From Leishmania mexicana MHOM/GT/2001/U1103 (Eukaryota; Euglenozoa; Kinetoplastea; Trypanosomatida; Trypanosomatidae): a DNA stretch of 64,000 bases. The translations under genes and the position numbers were made by a program. The DNA is taken from the NCBI RefSeq assembly GCF_000234665.1, contig NC_018328.1, positions 62,001 through 126,000 on the forward strand. The letters run 5' to 3'. Position 1 is the first letter of the stretch. Every line of letters starts with the position of its first letter. Below are positions 22,601-32,630 of this stretch, in pieces. A model generated the notes under the pieces. It searched no databases. It was not told the DNA's origin and saw only the letters and a list, made by a program, of their open reading frames with translations.

Positions 22601-25022
22601 GCGTCCCACCTTCACAACCGTCGTACGCACGGCGCAGCTTGTCCGCCTGGCGGACAGCGTCGATGGGGCGGCCGCAGCGGTGGCGATGGCCAGCGTAGAC
22701 CCCAAAGCGGTTGCCCGAGTCTTCTGCCAGCTGCTGCGCGTGGCGGCAGCGAAGGAGGTGCTGGCGGACGGTGTGTGTCGCACGCTCTTTGGGAGCGTCT
22801 TCCCGGCCATGCTGGCGTGCTTTGACGTGGTCGAGGTGGCGGTGGAGGTGGCAGTTCTCGTGACCTCGACGGAGGGGCCTATGACGGCTGCTGGGGTGCC
22901 GTACCTGCTGCCGACGCTGGCGGCCGTGCTGCGCGATGTCGCGCCGGCGGAGGACACGGTGTTCCTGCGCCGCGCTATCCGCCTGGTGAGCGCCGTCTCG
23001 AGCACGGCGGTGACGGCCCTCTTCCATGCCGAGGGCGCCAAGGGCATTTCGCCGGTCCTGGCCGTGGCCTACACCACCTTCTTCTCAGTGCTAGATGAGG
23101 TTGCCGATATGCTGCGCTTCAACATCGCGGCACAGCTTCCGGCGGAACAGGAGCGGCTGCTGCTGGAGGCGAGCTGTCAGCTACCGACGTGGGACTTGAC
23201 GACGGCGAAGCTCACCCTCGTGGTCCTGCGGCACCTCGCCTCTCTACCCGCGGTGGCTGACGGCACTGTGAAGAGCCTCATAGCGTACGCATCGAAGCAA
23301 GCACCGCTGTCTGGGCTGGAGCTGCTGGCCGAGGTGTCGTGCACCCGCATACCAACCCCTGATGTGTACAGCGAGCTCATTCGCGTCATAATTGACGCCC
23401 TCTGCCGCTGCCACCGGCTGCGCCACTTGCCACCCAACGGCCGCCTGCAGAAAGAATCGGGCGGCTCGCTGATGGGCAGCGCACCAGCCGGCCTGACAAC
23501 CCTGCGCCGAGTGGTCATGGCGGCGGTGCTGGCCAGGCGCGGCGTTGTGCTCCATAGCCGCATGGACAGCGTCCTGCGCAGCACGGTAAACCTCGTCGTG
23601 TTCGACGCCGTCTGCGAGGCGGTGTCGCAGCTGCGGTCGACGAAGGAGGGCGAGGCAGCCCCGCTTGCCAAGCTGATCGCCTTCACGTCACGCTTCATGG
23701 GTGACTTGCTCACCAGTGACGTCATGACACTGCGCGGGTCTCAGACAAGCGTGGAAAAGATTGCTTCGGTGCTGTGCTTCGCCTACACCTGGCTGTTCGC
23801 GACGAGCATTGGGAAGCTGGAGCAGCTCGGCGTATCGACAGTCGCGGGTGTCATGCGCAGCGTGTGCCTCCTGGCGAACCTGACGCTCATGCGCGCAACC
23901 GTCCCGCTTGCTGCGCCGATGCAGACCATCATGCAGCGTTTCTCGCTGAAGCCGCTGCGGGAGGAGTACTCAACAGCGCAGCCGGCGAAGGTGGCACAGT
24001 TTCGGCACCAGAACTCGGTGCTGACCAAGACGCAGAAACAGAAGATGCTCCTCTTCCCGTACTTGCTGTCGTGGTGTGTCTACCTCACCAGCCCCCCACC
24101 GCCACCAACAGAGGAGGCGCAGGGCGCTGGCAGCAACATCACGCGTGACAAGGACTGGCAGCGACAGGTGTACACCCTTCTCGACCTCTTGTTTGCCCTC
24201 ATGCTGACTCCGATGGAGCGGGGCTCGACCAGGCTGGATTCGACGTTCATTGGTGCCTCACTGAACCCCGGTGCCGCAAGCGACAGCAGCGCCACCGGGC
24301 CGCTCGGCTTCGAGTTGGTTGCGCTCACGCGCGTCGACGCGCCGGATCAGATGGCGCAGCTGGCTCGTGGTGCCTTCGCCGTCTTCACGCAGCTGCTGCA
24401 CGGCAACATCTTGTCGCTGACGAAGAGTTGGCTGGAGACGGTGGAGCGCAAAGGTCGCGCACTCTTCTACAGCTTCGTCGGCCAGCACATCACCGGTATC
24501 CTCATTCAAGAGAGCTTCTTGTCGGTGCTGAGGCACAGCCCCGACGGCAGCAGCAGCTTCAGCGTCGGAAACGGCTGCAGCGTGGAGGTGAACGTGGCTC
24601 AGCAGCTCATTGACCTGAGCTACGAAATGGAAGATGCGAAGGTCTCCGTGCGCATCACCTTCCCGGCGGCATTCCCGCTGCACCCGCCTGTGGTCGAGTA
24701 CGAGACAGGTCGTGAGTGTGGCGTTTCCATGAAGAAGTGGCGCTCGTGGATGCTGAAGATGTCCGCCATCCTCTTCGGTGGCTCAGCGAATGTGTGGGAG
24801 TGCATTGACCTTTTCCACCAGAACCTCGATGCGCACTTCCGCGGCATCGAGCCATGCCCCATTTGCTTTGCCGTCGTGAGCCCCGTGAACCACAAGCTGC
24901 CAGACGTGCGCTGCTCCGTGTGTCACAACTCCGCCTTCCACTCGAACTGCCTGTTCACGTGGTGGGCCACAGGCTCCAACAACGTCTGCCCGCTGTGTCG
25001 CTCTCCATGGATCGCGGAGTAG
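19659..25022 (+). CDS. LTN1: E3 ubiquitin-protein ligase listerin (LTN1)
   Basis: This 1787-residue HEAT-repeat RING ligase ubiquitinates nascent chains stalled on 60S subunits in ribosome quality control. The N-terminus carries the listerin module: Ser/Ala lead, then KLLSKTSEITKQKAFDRL near residues 50-70 and an AAAAFDAAFP segment, matching the conserved N-terminal domain that contacts NEMF-60S. The middle is alpha-solenoid. A Ser/Thr/Asp-rich linker occupies about 718-765. The C-terminus has the RWD-like region and a C4HC3 RING: C1733, C1736, C1752, C1755, H1761, C1764, C1777, C1780, ending ten residues later at the chain end as in human and yeast LTN1. Length is typical (1560-1770). The ATG chosen directly follows TTTCAG; an internal Met near residue 16 is the only close alternative. 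Confidence 0.95.
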   Translation: MSRGVKSSQSSAARAMVSSMGTPAGLSSFLGGFATGLESRADAERESDYVVSLKLLSKTSEITKQKAFDRLLELMKSTPDQVLLQFASATVEAIIQHARHPKPAIRTSSYQLLQALMSKSKELKKTIVPELKVLSGVWVMGMNDMETSVCQAAAAAFDAAFPAEKKTLMLQQLMDAVMVSLRTAVEEVMASKKPLQDDSLDHNANKIYAALKSMGYMIKQVSAAQTEVLKFVQDPQLLGALLPPREAPKSYLLVKTPLARSAVLALLRDVVSFCPASPKIHQLVSQALFGSILDPNVAMASRTWELLLFWCRTNVSDVVSHMKGGFLDDVVNCFMGCQQSELGEVIFPCLFPLLTSLSKDARCDGILDEFCAALVERLSVLSETPNVSAHDLKVVLTALMECWELHCVRKKTSRASEDSVELLTVISFNVVKLMQTEAKATRYQAVIIATMAKSLLKTANRCEDVFRQCLTVIGAQPGAAFRVLPDSPEPAVQHSFALFQARLLGRLCASMSTPPPPAPAATATSTRTEGASTAHCKALVADVANTWLLQQVALSPDEHKWDRLAAFFCETCDTPFCPSDAVADAVLGILCAYVRHTHGEETSAQAHTRESRAALATLVKAALEWKDRPASQDLMEATASTQEQTLKEAALRHLMQDPARLCEVLTCAVAQCDVNCVRQCVAVYVEREMTLSEEQRRGVLEALCTSVKETLAMITESAADSDVESTTTSDSASSYSSSETSSTSSASPSTSDSGLNSNTADADTSAAGGGDTANLAPEARERMKKWAQLLRSGGAFAGLLHLDAAYVVGHLLTPLSYISAAVATRVFVEQYISVKAMRVALQGQQCHNEGSGSSGSEGDDDLLAYAMERKVHWSSIADCNAVTAEVEELLDSYSVRHEDRDAVAMALLHSVFSDDDDLPLSFFAVYRLSQLVPYASTACLQSFATSESVWQQAAVEVQAAALASNEPTLSLYDGYLSLDLLRPTFTTVVRTAQLVRLADSVDGAAAAVAMASVDPKAVARVFCQLLRVAAAKEVLADGVCRTLFGSVFPAMLACFDVVEVAVEVAVLVTSTEGPMTAAGVPYLLPTLAAVLRDVAPAEDTVFLRRAIRLVSAVSSTAVTALFHAEGAKGISPVLAVAYTTFFSVLDEVADMLRFNIAAQLPAEQERLLLEASCQLPTWDLTTAKLTLVVLRHLASLPAVADGTVKSLIAYASKQAPLSGLELLAEVSCTRIPTPDVYSELIRVIIDALCRCHRLRHLPPNGRLQKESGGSLMGSAPAGLTTLRRVVMAAVLARRGVVLHSRMDSVLRSTVNLVVFDAVCEAVSQLRSTKEGEAAPLAKLIAFTSRFMGDLLTSDVMTLRGSQTSVEKIASVLCFAYTWLFATSIGKLEQLGVSTVAGVMRSVCLLANLTLMRATVPLAAPMQTIMQRFSLKPLREEYSTAQPAKVAQFRHQNSVLTKTQKQKMLLFPYLLSWCVYLTSPPPPPTEEAQGAGSNITRDKDWQRQVYTLLDLLFALMLTPMERGSTRLDSTFIGASLNPGAASDSSATGPLGFELVALTRVDAPDQMAQLARGAFAVFTQLLHGNILSLTKSWLETVERKGRALFYSFVGQHITGILIQESFLSVLRHSPDGSSSFSVGNGCSVEVNVAQQLIDLSYEMEDAKVSVRITFPAAFPLHPPVVEYETGRECGVSMKKWRSWMLKMSAILFGGSANVWECIDLFHQNLDAHFRGIEPCPICFAVVSPVNHKLPDVRCSVCHNSAFHSNCLFTWWATGSNNVCPLCRSPWIAE

Positions 25023-26044
25023 GCTACCACTCTCCACCCCCTCCCCGAAGCGGATGGCCAGGGGGGACCGCAAGAGAAAGAGAAGCCCATGTTGTGCTTG
25101 TGTGTTTGTGCGTGTATGTATGTTGACGGGGTCGAGACCACTGATGAAGTGCGCAATGGCATCTGCGGGCCTGTCGCGGCCAACACGCAGCCGCACGCGC
25201 TGCGCTATATCCGCGCACGTCCTGGGCTCACTAGTTTAACCCCACCCACCCACACACGCACACACACATACATATCCACGATCCCCTGCGCGCGGCAAGA
25301 GCGGAAGCTCATCCCGTCCCGCCCTTCTTTTGGTAAATCAGGATGACGCTAACTAAACACAAAGCGATGGAGCCGCTCACGTGGTGCGCTGCGCTATCTT
25401 CCCCGGTGCCTCTGAGCTCTTCAGATTCATGGGAGGGCTGCGTTGGGCGTGGCAGGGCGGGGGCAAGGAAGACCCGTTCGGCGTTACACAGTATGGAGGG
25501 AGTGGGCCTGGGCGCTACCCACGACAGCATCAGTGCATTCATCCCCCTCTGGCATCCACGACCTCTGCCCGGTCGAGTGCTGTCGCGCGTGTCAGCAGAA
25601 GCAGCTGTCTGCAGAGATTGATGACGAGAGAGCGACACGCTTTTTGTTGGGCAGTGTCTCTCTCTCCAGGCGGGCACCTGTGCGTGCCTTCTCACGCCAC
25701 AGGGCAGGTTCAGCCACAGGCGGGTTTGCATGACTCCTTCCCGCAGCTGTTCCTCCGCCGCGTCACCGATTGTGTCTCTGGTCCGTCTCTCCTCTCTTCC
25801 TGTCTGTCCGACGGCGTCATCCACTCGACGGGCTCTCGGCTCTGCACCTTTCCTTGTTCGCCGCCTCGATTTTCTTTGTTTGGTATGTGTGTGCAGCACA
25901 CGCACGCAGAAACGCACGCGCAGATCCCATAACCGCACCATCGCATCCGTGTGCGCTGTGCACTGGCCGTCTCGCCATCGCCGCCCACCCACACACCCGC
26001 ACACACACACACACACACACACAGGCCATCATCCTCATTAGTCG
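25023..26044 (+). other. intergenic region between LTN1 and the 319-residue gene
   Basis: No gene seen. It ends in a (CA)n run and a CATTAG shortly before the next start. The central 25380-25850 part is less repetitive but has no convincing reading frame. Confidence 0.55.
26000..26024. repeat. (CA)n microsatellite
   Basis: About 12 CA units ending in CAG, 21 bp upstream of the next start codon. It may lie within or beside the splice-acceptor region. Confidence 0.85.
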
Positions 26045-27004
26045 ATGAAGCCGTACGTCTGGCCAACCTCAGATGAGGCCCCGCCACCCTCTGGGCGCCG
26101 TACTTTTCCGCGCCAGTTCAAGGTGAATCACGGCACACTCAACCTCTTCTCCCCCGCCGCGTCAGAGTCACAGCAGTGCAACACCAGGGCTGCGGCAGGG
26201 TCGTCCTCCATCACAGGGCAGCGAGGCATTCTGTACCAGCACAACCACAACAAGGAGTCTACGGCAACCCGCGAGTTCCCCGTGAATGGGCTGCGACGTG
26301 TATCGATGCCGCAGCGGAGTGAGACGCCGCACGGCATGCGCCACATACGCGACGCGGCGGGGGCCCAGCAGCATGTGCAGGTGGTCAACATCACGGACGC
26401 CTACAAGGACCCGATGCAGATGGGCCCAAGGCGCACCGGTGTCAAGTGTTTGCCGCAGAAGAGCGGCTCCGACGACGTCAGGGCGGCGTTGACCTTTGCG
26501 GGGTCACGCCAGCAGCTTAGTGCACGTGTCCTCGCCGCACCGGTAGGGAAGCCGTCGCGGCCCTCCCTGTACAAGATCGACTACTCAGACCAGGAACGCT
26601 TTGCTCAGGCGGTGCGCGATCACACCCAGAAACGCACACGTGGCGTGGCGGAGTTTTACGTGCAGCTCGTGCGCGACACCGTCGGTGGTGTGTCGAGTAG
26701 CACACCGAAGCCGGTCATTGTGCCGTGGTCTCTCGACCAGGAGCCGACGCGGCGGGTGCTGACGCTGGAGCGGTGCCGCGATCAACTCGTGGCGCTAACC
26801 GCAATGCCCATCTCGCTGAGTGACCTCGCTGATCTTCTGTGGGGCGCCGGCGATGGCGAGGTGGCGAACTCGGATGGCCCCAGAAGCGATGGTGAAAAGG
26901 ATGCGCCGCTCCCGCTGAGCTGTCGCCCCGTGCCCTTTCGCGACTTCGCAGCCGCCTTTGGCCAAAACTCCAGCGACGGGCGACTCGCCCGCATGAAAGT
27001 GTGA
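26045..27004 (+). CDS. conserved-looking protein of unknown function (319 residues)
   Basis: Not recognised. The protein is basic and probably partly disordered in its first 170 residues (Pro, Ser, Gln, Arg and His-rich; several short basic patches). A more ordered part follows at about 175-270: a Tyr-Lys-Ile-Asp-Tyr segment, a helix-like stretch ending in a RGVAEFYVQLVRDT element, then a LTLERCRDQLVAL helix and a Leu-rich SLSDLADLLW helix. No membrane segments, signal peptide or zinc ligands are visible. Third-position bias is coding-like and the start follows a CA run and an AG. A small flagellar or cytoskeletal role would be a guess; I do not assign one. Confidence 0.8.
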   Translation: MKPYVWPTSDEAPPPSGRRTFPRQFKVNHGTLNLFSPAASESQQCNTRAAAGSSSITGQRGILYQHNHNKESTATREFPVNGLRRVSMPQRSETPHGMRHIRDAAGAQQHVQVVNITDAYKDPMQMGPRRTGVKCLPQKSGSDDVRAALTFAGSRQQLSARVLAAPVGKPSRPSLYKIDYSDQERFAQAVRDHTQKRTRGVAEFYVQLVRDTVGGVSSSTPKPVIVPWSLDQEPTRRVLTLERCRDQLVALTAMPISLSDLADLLWGAGDGEVANSDGPRSDGEKDAPLPLSCRPVPFRDFAAAFGQNSSDGRLARMKV

Positions 27005-28690
27005 CGGCCACGCTGCACAGTCAGTAGAGGCGGCAGTGGTTTACGTGCTGTAACTGTCGGCGCGTGGGCAGCTACCAGCGTAGAAGGGTTACAAAAGACA
27101 ACGGGTCCCGGTTCCGCACACACGGACATGCAGGCACCTGTAACGATACTGCGCCTCTCTCGGTCATAGACTCCATAGATGGTCTGCCACTGCCTCGGCC
27201 CGTCTTCCGCATTGAAGGCGGCAGCCGGTGCTCTCTGTAGGAACTGAGCGGGGGATGGGGAGCCCAATATAATCGGTACATCACCGTTCCTCCATCCCCC
27301 ACCACGACTGTGCGCAGATGAGCCCACTCCTCACTCTCCGCTGTTCACGAGTCGTCGCTTGACTTGTCCTCCTCTGAGTCGCTTACGGCCTTGTCTACTT
27401 TGAGGAGGAGAGGAACTTTGTCCAAGACAGAGAGATCAACGCCACCCCAGGTATGCTTGCCTGAGTGCAGTCACTCGCGCGCTGGCTCGCTCTCTCTCGA
27501 ATCTCTCTAAAAACGTCAGCAGGTAGCATCGATGCCGCTGTGGTATGGACCAGCATGTCACTGCACCGCACATCAGAGAATAATAGGCGTGAGGGCCCTC
27601 ATCTCAGGCATCGGGATCGTCGCTCGACAGGTGTAAGGGGTGGATGTGCAGTCGCCCTGTTCCTCTCTGTGCGGATTTGTTAACGCTTCTACTGCCCTGA
27701 TGACAACGGGGACACATCTCAGTGCGTGGTATTCTCAGGTCTCAGCACGACGACTCACTCTGTGGGGGGAGCCTAGCGGCCCCTCAACCTCTGTCCCTGC
27801 CAATGCCGAGCCACCTCTGGTCGCGACAGGGTCTAGCGCCTGCGGCGCAGGGAGGTCAGTGCGATGTTGTGTCGCTGCTGATGTCCGCGGTCAGGTCCTG
27901 GGGGAGGAAGGGGGGCGGCGGCGGCGCTTGTTAAGGAGCCTCTCCTCCTGCCCCTTCCTGGGGCTTCGTCGTGGCCGCGGCAAATAGTGCCATCGATGAA
28001 AATCGTCCAGGCGTCTGTGCGATGATACCAAAGTTGCCGTCCCCAGCGCGCACGATATGCACACAAAGAACGCAGAACTGGGATCCAGCGAGGAGAAGAG
28101 GCGGGGTGTGAGCGCGAGGGCACGTGCATATATCGTGGGAGCGCCCCTTCCTCTTCACGTAGACGCGCGCGCGCGCGACTGTCAGCACTGGGGAGGCAAA
28201 GGCGAATGAAATGAAAAGACGCGCTCTACTCCGGAGGGAGGGGTGAACAACACACCCCTGCGCGACGGTGCGGCAATGTTCGCCGTGCGCCCCTCACGGA
28301 GACCTTCGGCGGTTCCAATCGCCCGCCTTCTCCCTGCCTCTCTCTCTCTCGCTGAGCGTATGCGAGACACTCTTTATTATCGCATAGGTCGCATCACCTA
28401 TCCGACACCCACATCGCATCAATACTCTCTCGCACCACCGAGCCTCTCTCCCACCCCACCCCACCCCCCGCCTTCTCCCCTCACCGCCCCTCTCCTCACG
28501 GCACCGGCTCCGTTGCTGCCAGCAATAGAAGCGCATCGACTCGCTTTGTACTCCCTCCTTCTGTCATCGCCTCACCCGTGCACAGCCGCCACCTCTCCTC
28601 CCCTCCCCTCCCGCCGTCCACCGTCCCCCTCGCCTCATACACGCACGCCTATACATACATAACAACGAAAAGGCACATCGGATAAGCGCC
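27005..28690 (+). other. intergenic region: 3' UTR with SIDER fragment, then FH leader
   Basis: No gene seen. The first part is the 3' UTR of the 319-residue gene. A SIDER-like fragment lies around 27719-27960. From about 28320 the sequence becomes pyrimidine-rich and leads to the fumarate hydratase start. Confidence 0.6.
27719..27960 (+). mobile_element. truncated SIDER-like retroposon
   Basis: About 240 bp closely match the first part of the element at 52990-53500, sharing GGGGAGCCTAGCGGCCCCTC, CCAATGCCGAGCCACCTCTG and GATGTCCGCGGTCAGGTCCT. The 3' half seen in the other copies is missing. Short interspersed degenerate retroposons in Leishmania 3' UTRs are known to affect mRNA stability and translation; assignment to SIDER is from repetition and position, not from a consensus alignment. 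Confidence 0.65.
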
Positions 28691-30340
28691 ATGCTCCGCC
28701 GCGTTGCCCCGCTGCTGGCGGAGTTTCACTTCGTGCCCCTAGTGTCGAAGGTGTCGCACAAGGAAACCAAGTACCGTCTCTTGACCAAGGACTACGTATC
28801 TGTGGTGCAGCCCGGCGCTGGACTGCCGGAGATGCTGAGAGTGGATCCGGCAGCACTTACGCTGCTCTCCTCCACGGCTTTCGATGATGTAGAACATCTG
28901 CTGCGCTCGTCGCACCTGAGGTGCCTGCGCAAGATCTTCGACGATCCAGAGGCTAGCGACAATGACAAGTTTGTAGCGCTGCAGCTGCTGAAGAACGCGA
29001 ACATCTCCTCCGCCCGCTTGCTGCCCGGCTGCCAGGATACCGGCACAGCCATCATCGCGGGCTACCGCGGCGATCAGGTGTTTGTGCCCGGCAACGACGA
29101 AGAGGCCATCAGCCGCGGCGTGTACGACATCTTCCAGAAGCGCAACTTCCGCTACAGCCAGAACGTACCGCTCAGCATGTACGATGAGAAGAACACCGGG
29201 ACGAACCTGCCAGCGCAGATTGACCTCTACGCCACCAAGGGAATGGAGTACAGCTTCATGTTCGTCGCGAAGGGCGGCGGCTCGGCAAACAAGTCCTTCC
29301 TGCTGCAGGAGAGCAAGTCCGTGCTCAACCCTAAGTCGCTTCGCAAGTTCCTCAAGGAAAAGCTGGCCATGTTCGGCACCTCGGCCTGCCCGCCGTACCA
29401 CGTCGCCGTCGTCATTGGTGGCACGAGCGCTGAGACGACCATGAAGGTGTTGAAGTACGCCTCCTGCCACTACTACGACGACCTGATCACAAAGCCGGAC
29501 ATGAAGACGGGCTACACATTCCGCGACCTCGAGCTGGAGAAGGAGGTGCTGGAGATATGCCAGAACATCGGGATGGGTGCTCAATTTGGCGGCAAGTACT
29601 ACGCCCATGACGTGCGCGTGATCCGCATGCCTCGGCATGGCGCCTCCTGCCCCATCGGCATCGGTGTCTCGTGCAGCGCGGATCGCCAGGCGCTTGGCAA
29701 GATCAACAAGGATGGCGTGTGGCTGGAGGAGCTGGAGACAGAGCCGTCCAAGTACCTGCCGGATGTGGAGGAGGATCAGCTGCTCAAGACGCCGGCGGTC
29801 ATGGTGAACCTGAACCGGCCCATGCGAGAGGTTCTTCAGGAGCTCTCCAAGCATCCCGCCAGGACCCGCCTCAGCCTCACGGGCACCATCGTCGTGGCGC
29901 GCGACAGTGCCCACGCCCGGATGCGCGAGATGCTTGAGGCTGGCAAGCCGCTTCCACAGTACATGAAGGAGCACCCTGTGTACTACGCCGGCCCTGCGAA
30001 GCAGCCCGACGGTCTTCCGTCCGGCTCCTTTGGTCCGACGACGGCTGGCCGTATGGACCCGTTTGTCGACCTGTTCCAGTCGCACGGCGGCTCCATGGTG
30101 ATGCTCGCAAAGGGCAACCGCAGCAAGCAGGTGACGAAAGCGTGCCACAAGTACGGCGGCTTCTATCTGGGCAGCATTGGCGGCCCAGCGGCCGTGTTGG
30201 CGCAGGATGCAATCAAGAAGGTCGAGTGCCTTGACATGAAGGACCTTGGCATGGAGGCGGTGTGGAAGATCGAAGTGGAGAACTTCCCGGCCTTCATCGT
30301 TGTGGATGACAAGGGCAACGACTTCTTTGAACAGCTCTAG
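28691..30340 (+). CDS. FH-1: fumarate hydratase, class I (iron-sulphur), mitochondrial isoform
   Basis: The product is 549 residues and interconverts fumarate and malate. This is the oxygen-sensitive class I [4Fe-4S] type found in kinetoplastids, unrelated to the human class II enzyme. The cluster cysteines are visible: C114 in LPGCQDTG, C233 in SACPPYH, and the third in the [13 protein letters not shown] segment (C320 or C328). Other family blocks are intact, including [11 protein letters not shown] (194-204) and the C-terminal beta domain with [10 protein letters not shown] and [13 protein letters not shown]. The first residues (Met, two Arg, hydrophobics, no early acid) suit a short mitochondrial presequence, and 549 matches the length I recall for Leishmania FH-1; the cytosolic FH-2 is longer. 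The start is the first ATG after a long pyrimidine-rich leader. Confidence 0.95.
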   Translation: MLRRVAPLLAEFHFVPLVSKVSHKETKYRLLTKDYVSVVQPGAGLPEMLRVDPAALTLLSSTAFDDVEHLLRSSHLRCLRKIFDDPEASDNDKFVALQLLKNANISSARLLPGCQDTGTAIIAGYRGDQVFVPGNDEEAISRGVYDIFQKRNFRYSQNVPLSMYDEKNTGTNLPAQIDLYATKGMEYSFMFVAKGGGSANKSFLLQESKSVLNPKSLRKFLKEKLAMFGTSACPPYHVAVVIGGTSAETTMKVLKYASCHYYDDLITKPDMKTGYTFRDLELEKEVLEICQNIGMGAQFGGKYYAHDVRVIRMPRHGASCPIGIGVSCSADRQALGKINKDGVWLEELETEPSKYLPDVEEDQLLKTPAVMVNLNRPMREVLQELSKHPARTRLSLTGTIVVARDSAHARMREMLEAGKPLPQYMKEHPVYYAGPAKQPDGLPSGSFGPTTAGRMDPFVDLFQSHGGSMVMLAKGNRSKQVTKACHKYGGFYLGSIGGPAAVLAQDAIKKVECLDMKDLGMEAVWKIEVENFPAFIVVDDKGNDFFEQL

Positions 30341-32630
30341 ACAGCGGTGCGATGAAGGATGCGCGCAGACACGTGCTCGCACGAGAGTCGTGCAAGAGGG
30401 AACGGGCTCTCTCGCTTTTCCTGTGAACGCGTCGGCATGGTTGCATTCCGCGCGAGTGCAAGGTGAGGGGATACAGAGGGCGGCACCGTTTGCGTCCGTG
30501 TCTGTGTGTGTGTGCGCCATGGTCATGCCGTGTAGGTGCGCGCAGTGCACGCCAGCGCACGTGCTTGCTACCGTTTTCCCTATCCTCCTCCCTTCCATGC
30601 CACCCGCTTTGGTGCTGTCGCCGTCTACATCTTTCTGCACCCTGTGCGTGTGCTCGTGCGTCTGGTCGACGTCTCTCTGCGGGGGTCTGCCAGTCTGTGT
30701 GTGCAGGTGTAGATGGCCTGCCCCTACCCCCACCCTACCCCCTTCCTCCCCATCCATACAACGATGGGCCTCAGAAAGGAGAAATGAGCATCTCGAGGAT
30801 AGGGCGTTCACGCAGGCTGAGAACATGCACGGGGGGGGGACGGGAAACACGAAGGAGCGCACGCATCGGTGCGGCGTATCCTGTCTATCCTTTCAAGTGT
30901 ATGCAGGTGGCAAGCGTTCGCGAGCCGTCGAAGGACAGGAAAGCAGCCAACATCAAGAGCGGGAGAAGAGAGGCAGAGGTGTGGAGTGAAGGTCGACCAT
31001 GTGTTGACGTCGCGACTCGCTTGGCGCATTCCGTGGTTTGGATGGGGCGCGCTTGTCTTTCTCGAACCCTTCTCCATCCTTTCCCCCTCATCTTTTCAGG
31101 TGTTCGCGGGCTCTATGCGATGTCCTGGAGTGGTGATGCGGATCATGTTGAGTGATCACTCCTTCGCTGTGCGTCCTTGCTGTGCCTGCGCGAGTGAAAG
31201 AGAGCGCGCATATATGGTTAGGTGCGTTGGCTGCACTGCCTCTCGTCGCCGCCCTGTTCCCCCCCCCCCACCACCATCACTTCCGTGGGTATCACCTGCC
31301 CCACTAGCCCCTCCCCTCCCCCTTCTGGAGGCTAGCTTGATATCTCACGGAGGTTGCGGTCTACGCCGCCTTTTGCCTTGTTCTTATAGTGTATGGCCTA
31401 TGCCGGCTTGTTTCGTGTCTTGCCGCTCTCGTAGTCTCTACGACTACCCTCACCCCGCGCTCTGTGCGAGTCCTTGGTGCGCGCATGTGCGCGTGTTCGT
31501 TGTTTGGGGTTCTCGCCCGCGCTCGGCAGCTTCCGTTTTCTTCGCTTATGCTTTCTTACTTGACGCCGTCTTATAGCCTAAGCAGTTTGCTAATCACCCA
31601 CTCACACCCACCCACACACACACCACCCCGCTCCCACCCAACCGCCTACTTGCGCGACGATCGCCGGCTTATCTCTGTGCCCCCCCCCCCCTCCCCTCCC
31701 CCTTATCACCACCACCACCAAGAAGCGCCTTTTCTTCGCACGTTAAAAACGAGGCAGCTTCCCCGCATGTACCTCACCTCCACGCTCATGGTTCATGAAG
31801 AGGTAATAAAGTCGACGTGCGCAGAACAACCGAAGAGGTCCGGAACAGGCAGGGAAGCCGACGCTCGCGCGCCCCTACCTTGTTCACACGCACCCGCACA
31901 AGCGCGTCTATGCAGGTGCACGTTGGACTCCTTTTCAGGCGTTGGGAAGACGCCTGCGGTCCAGCGACGCGGCAGCCACGTGCCGGTCCCCTGCGCCGCC
32001 GTACGTGCACGTCAGCGGCGGGTTCTTCTCCTTTGTTCCCGCTCGCTGCATAGCCCTGCGGAGGGCGTCTGCGCATTACGTCGTTGATGAGACACGCGCC
32101 GGCTCTCTCACACCGAGTCCGATGCGTGCGTGTGCGTGTGTGTAGGCTGGAAGCCCACTGACATGTCTGCAGGCCCGCGTCGTTATCGCCCCCACCCTCT
32201 TCCGCCCTCCTCGCGCCTGTTATGCTGCGCCGTGCTCTTTTCTTTCTCTCGAGCTCTCTGTCTACTCTTGTCGAGTAGCACCCTCTTTCGCCCGTTGTTG
32301 TGCACTCGCGGAAGTCGGCGTGACCGTGCCTGTGCAGGTGTGGACCAACTCAGATCGACTGCCGCGCGGTGTGCGCTGGCCGCTCTCTTCGCGTCTACAG
32401 CGATTCCTTACTGGTATCCACCCCACACACACACACGGACAAAGAAATCCCACTCCTGAGCAGCTCTGCGTCTCCTGGCGCGTTCGTGGCTGGGCACGAC
32501 GCACAGTCCCATTAGCGGAGCTCACCACCACCACCCACCACCACCACCACGACACACACACACACACACACACACACAGCGCCTGCACGGTTGTTCTACT
32601 GCTTTTCCTCTTTTGGCTGCAACGAGGACA
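30341..32630 (+). other. intergenic region before the METTL17-like gene
   Basis: About 2.3 kb without a supported gene. GT-rich and C-rich homopolymer runs occur near 30500, 31260 and 31681. It ends in a CCA run plus a (CA)n run next to the downstream start. Confidence 0.6.
32522..32579. repeat. (CCA)n followed by (CA)n ending in AG
   Basis: A CACCACCAC-type run passes into about 13 CA units and ends in CAG at 32579, 52 bp before the METTL17-like start. The AG at its end is a plausible splice acceptor, though the tract is not pyrimidine-pure. Confidence 0.8.

Noticed and set aside
28739..30862. 707-codon open frame on the minus strand across fumarate hydratase
   Set aside because: Mirrors a firmly identified gene; such antisense frames arise from G/C-biased third positions. 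Composition (His, Arg, Val, Leu-rich) is typical of a shadow frame. The 628-codon frame at 33081-34967 and the 575-codon frame at 58535-60262 are rejected for the same reason.
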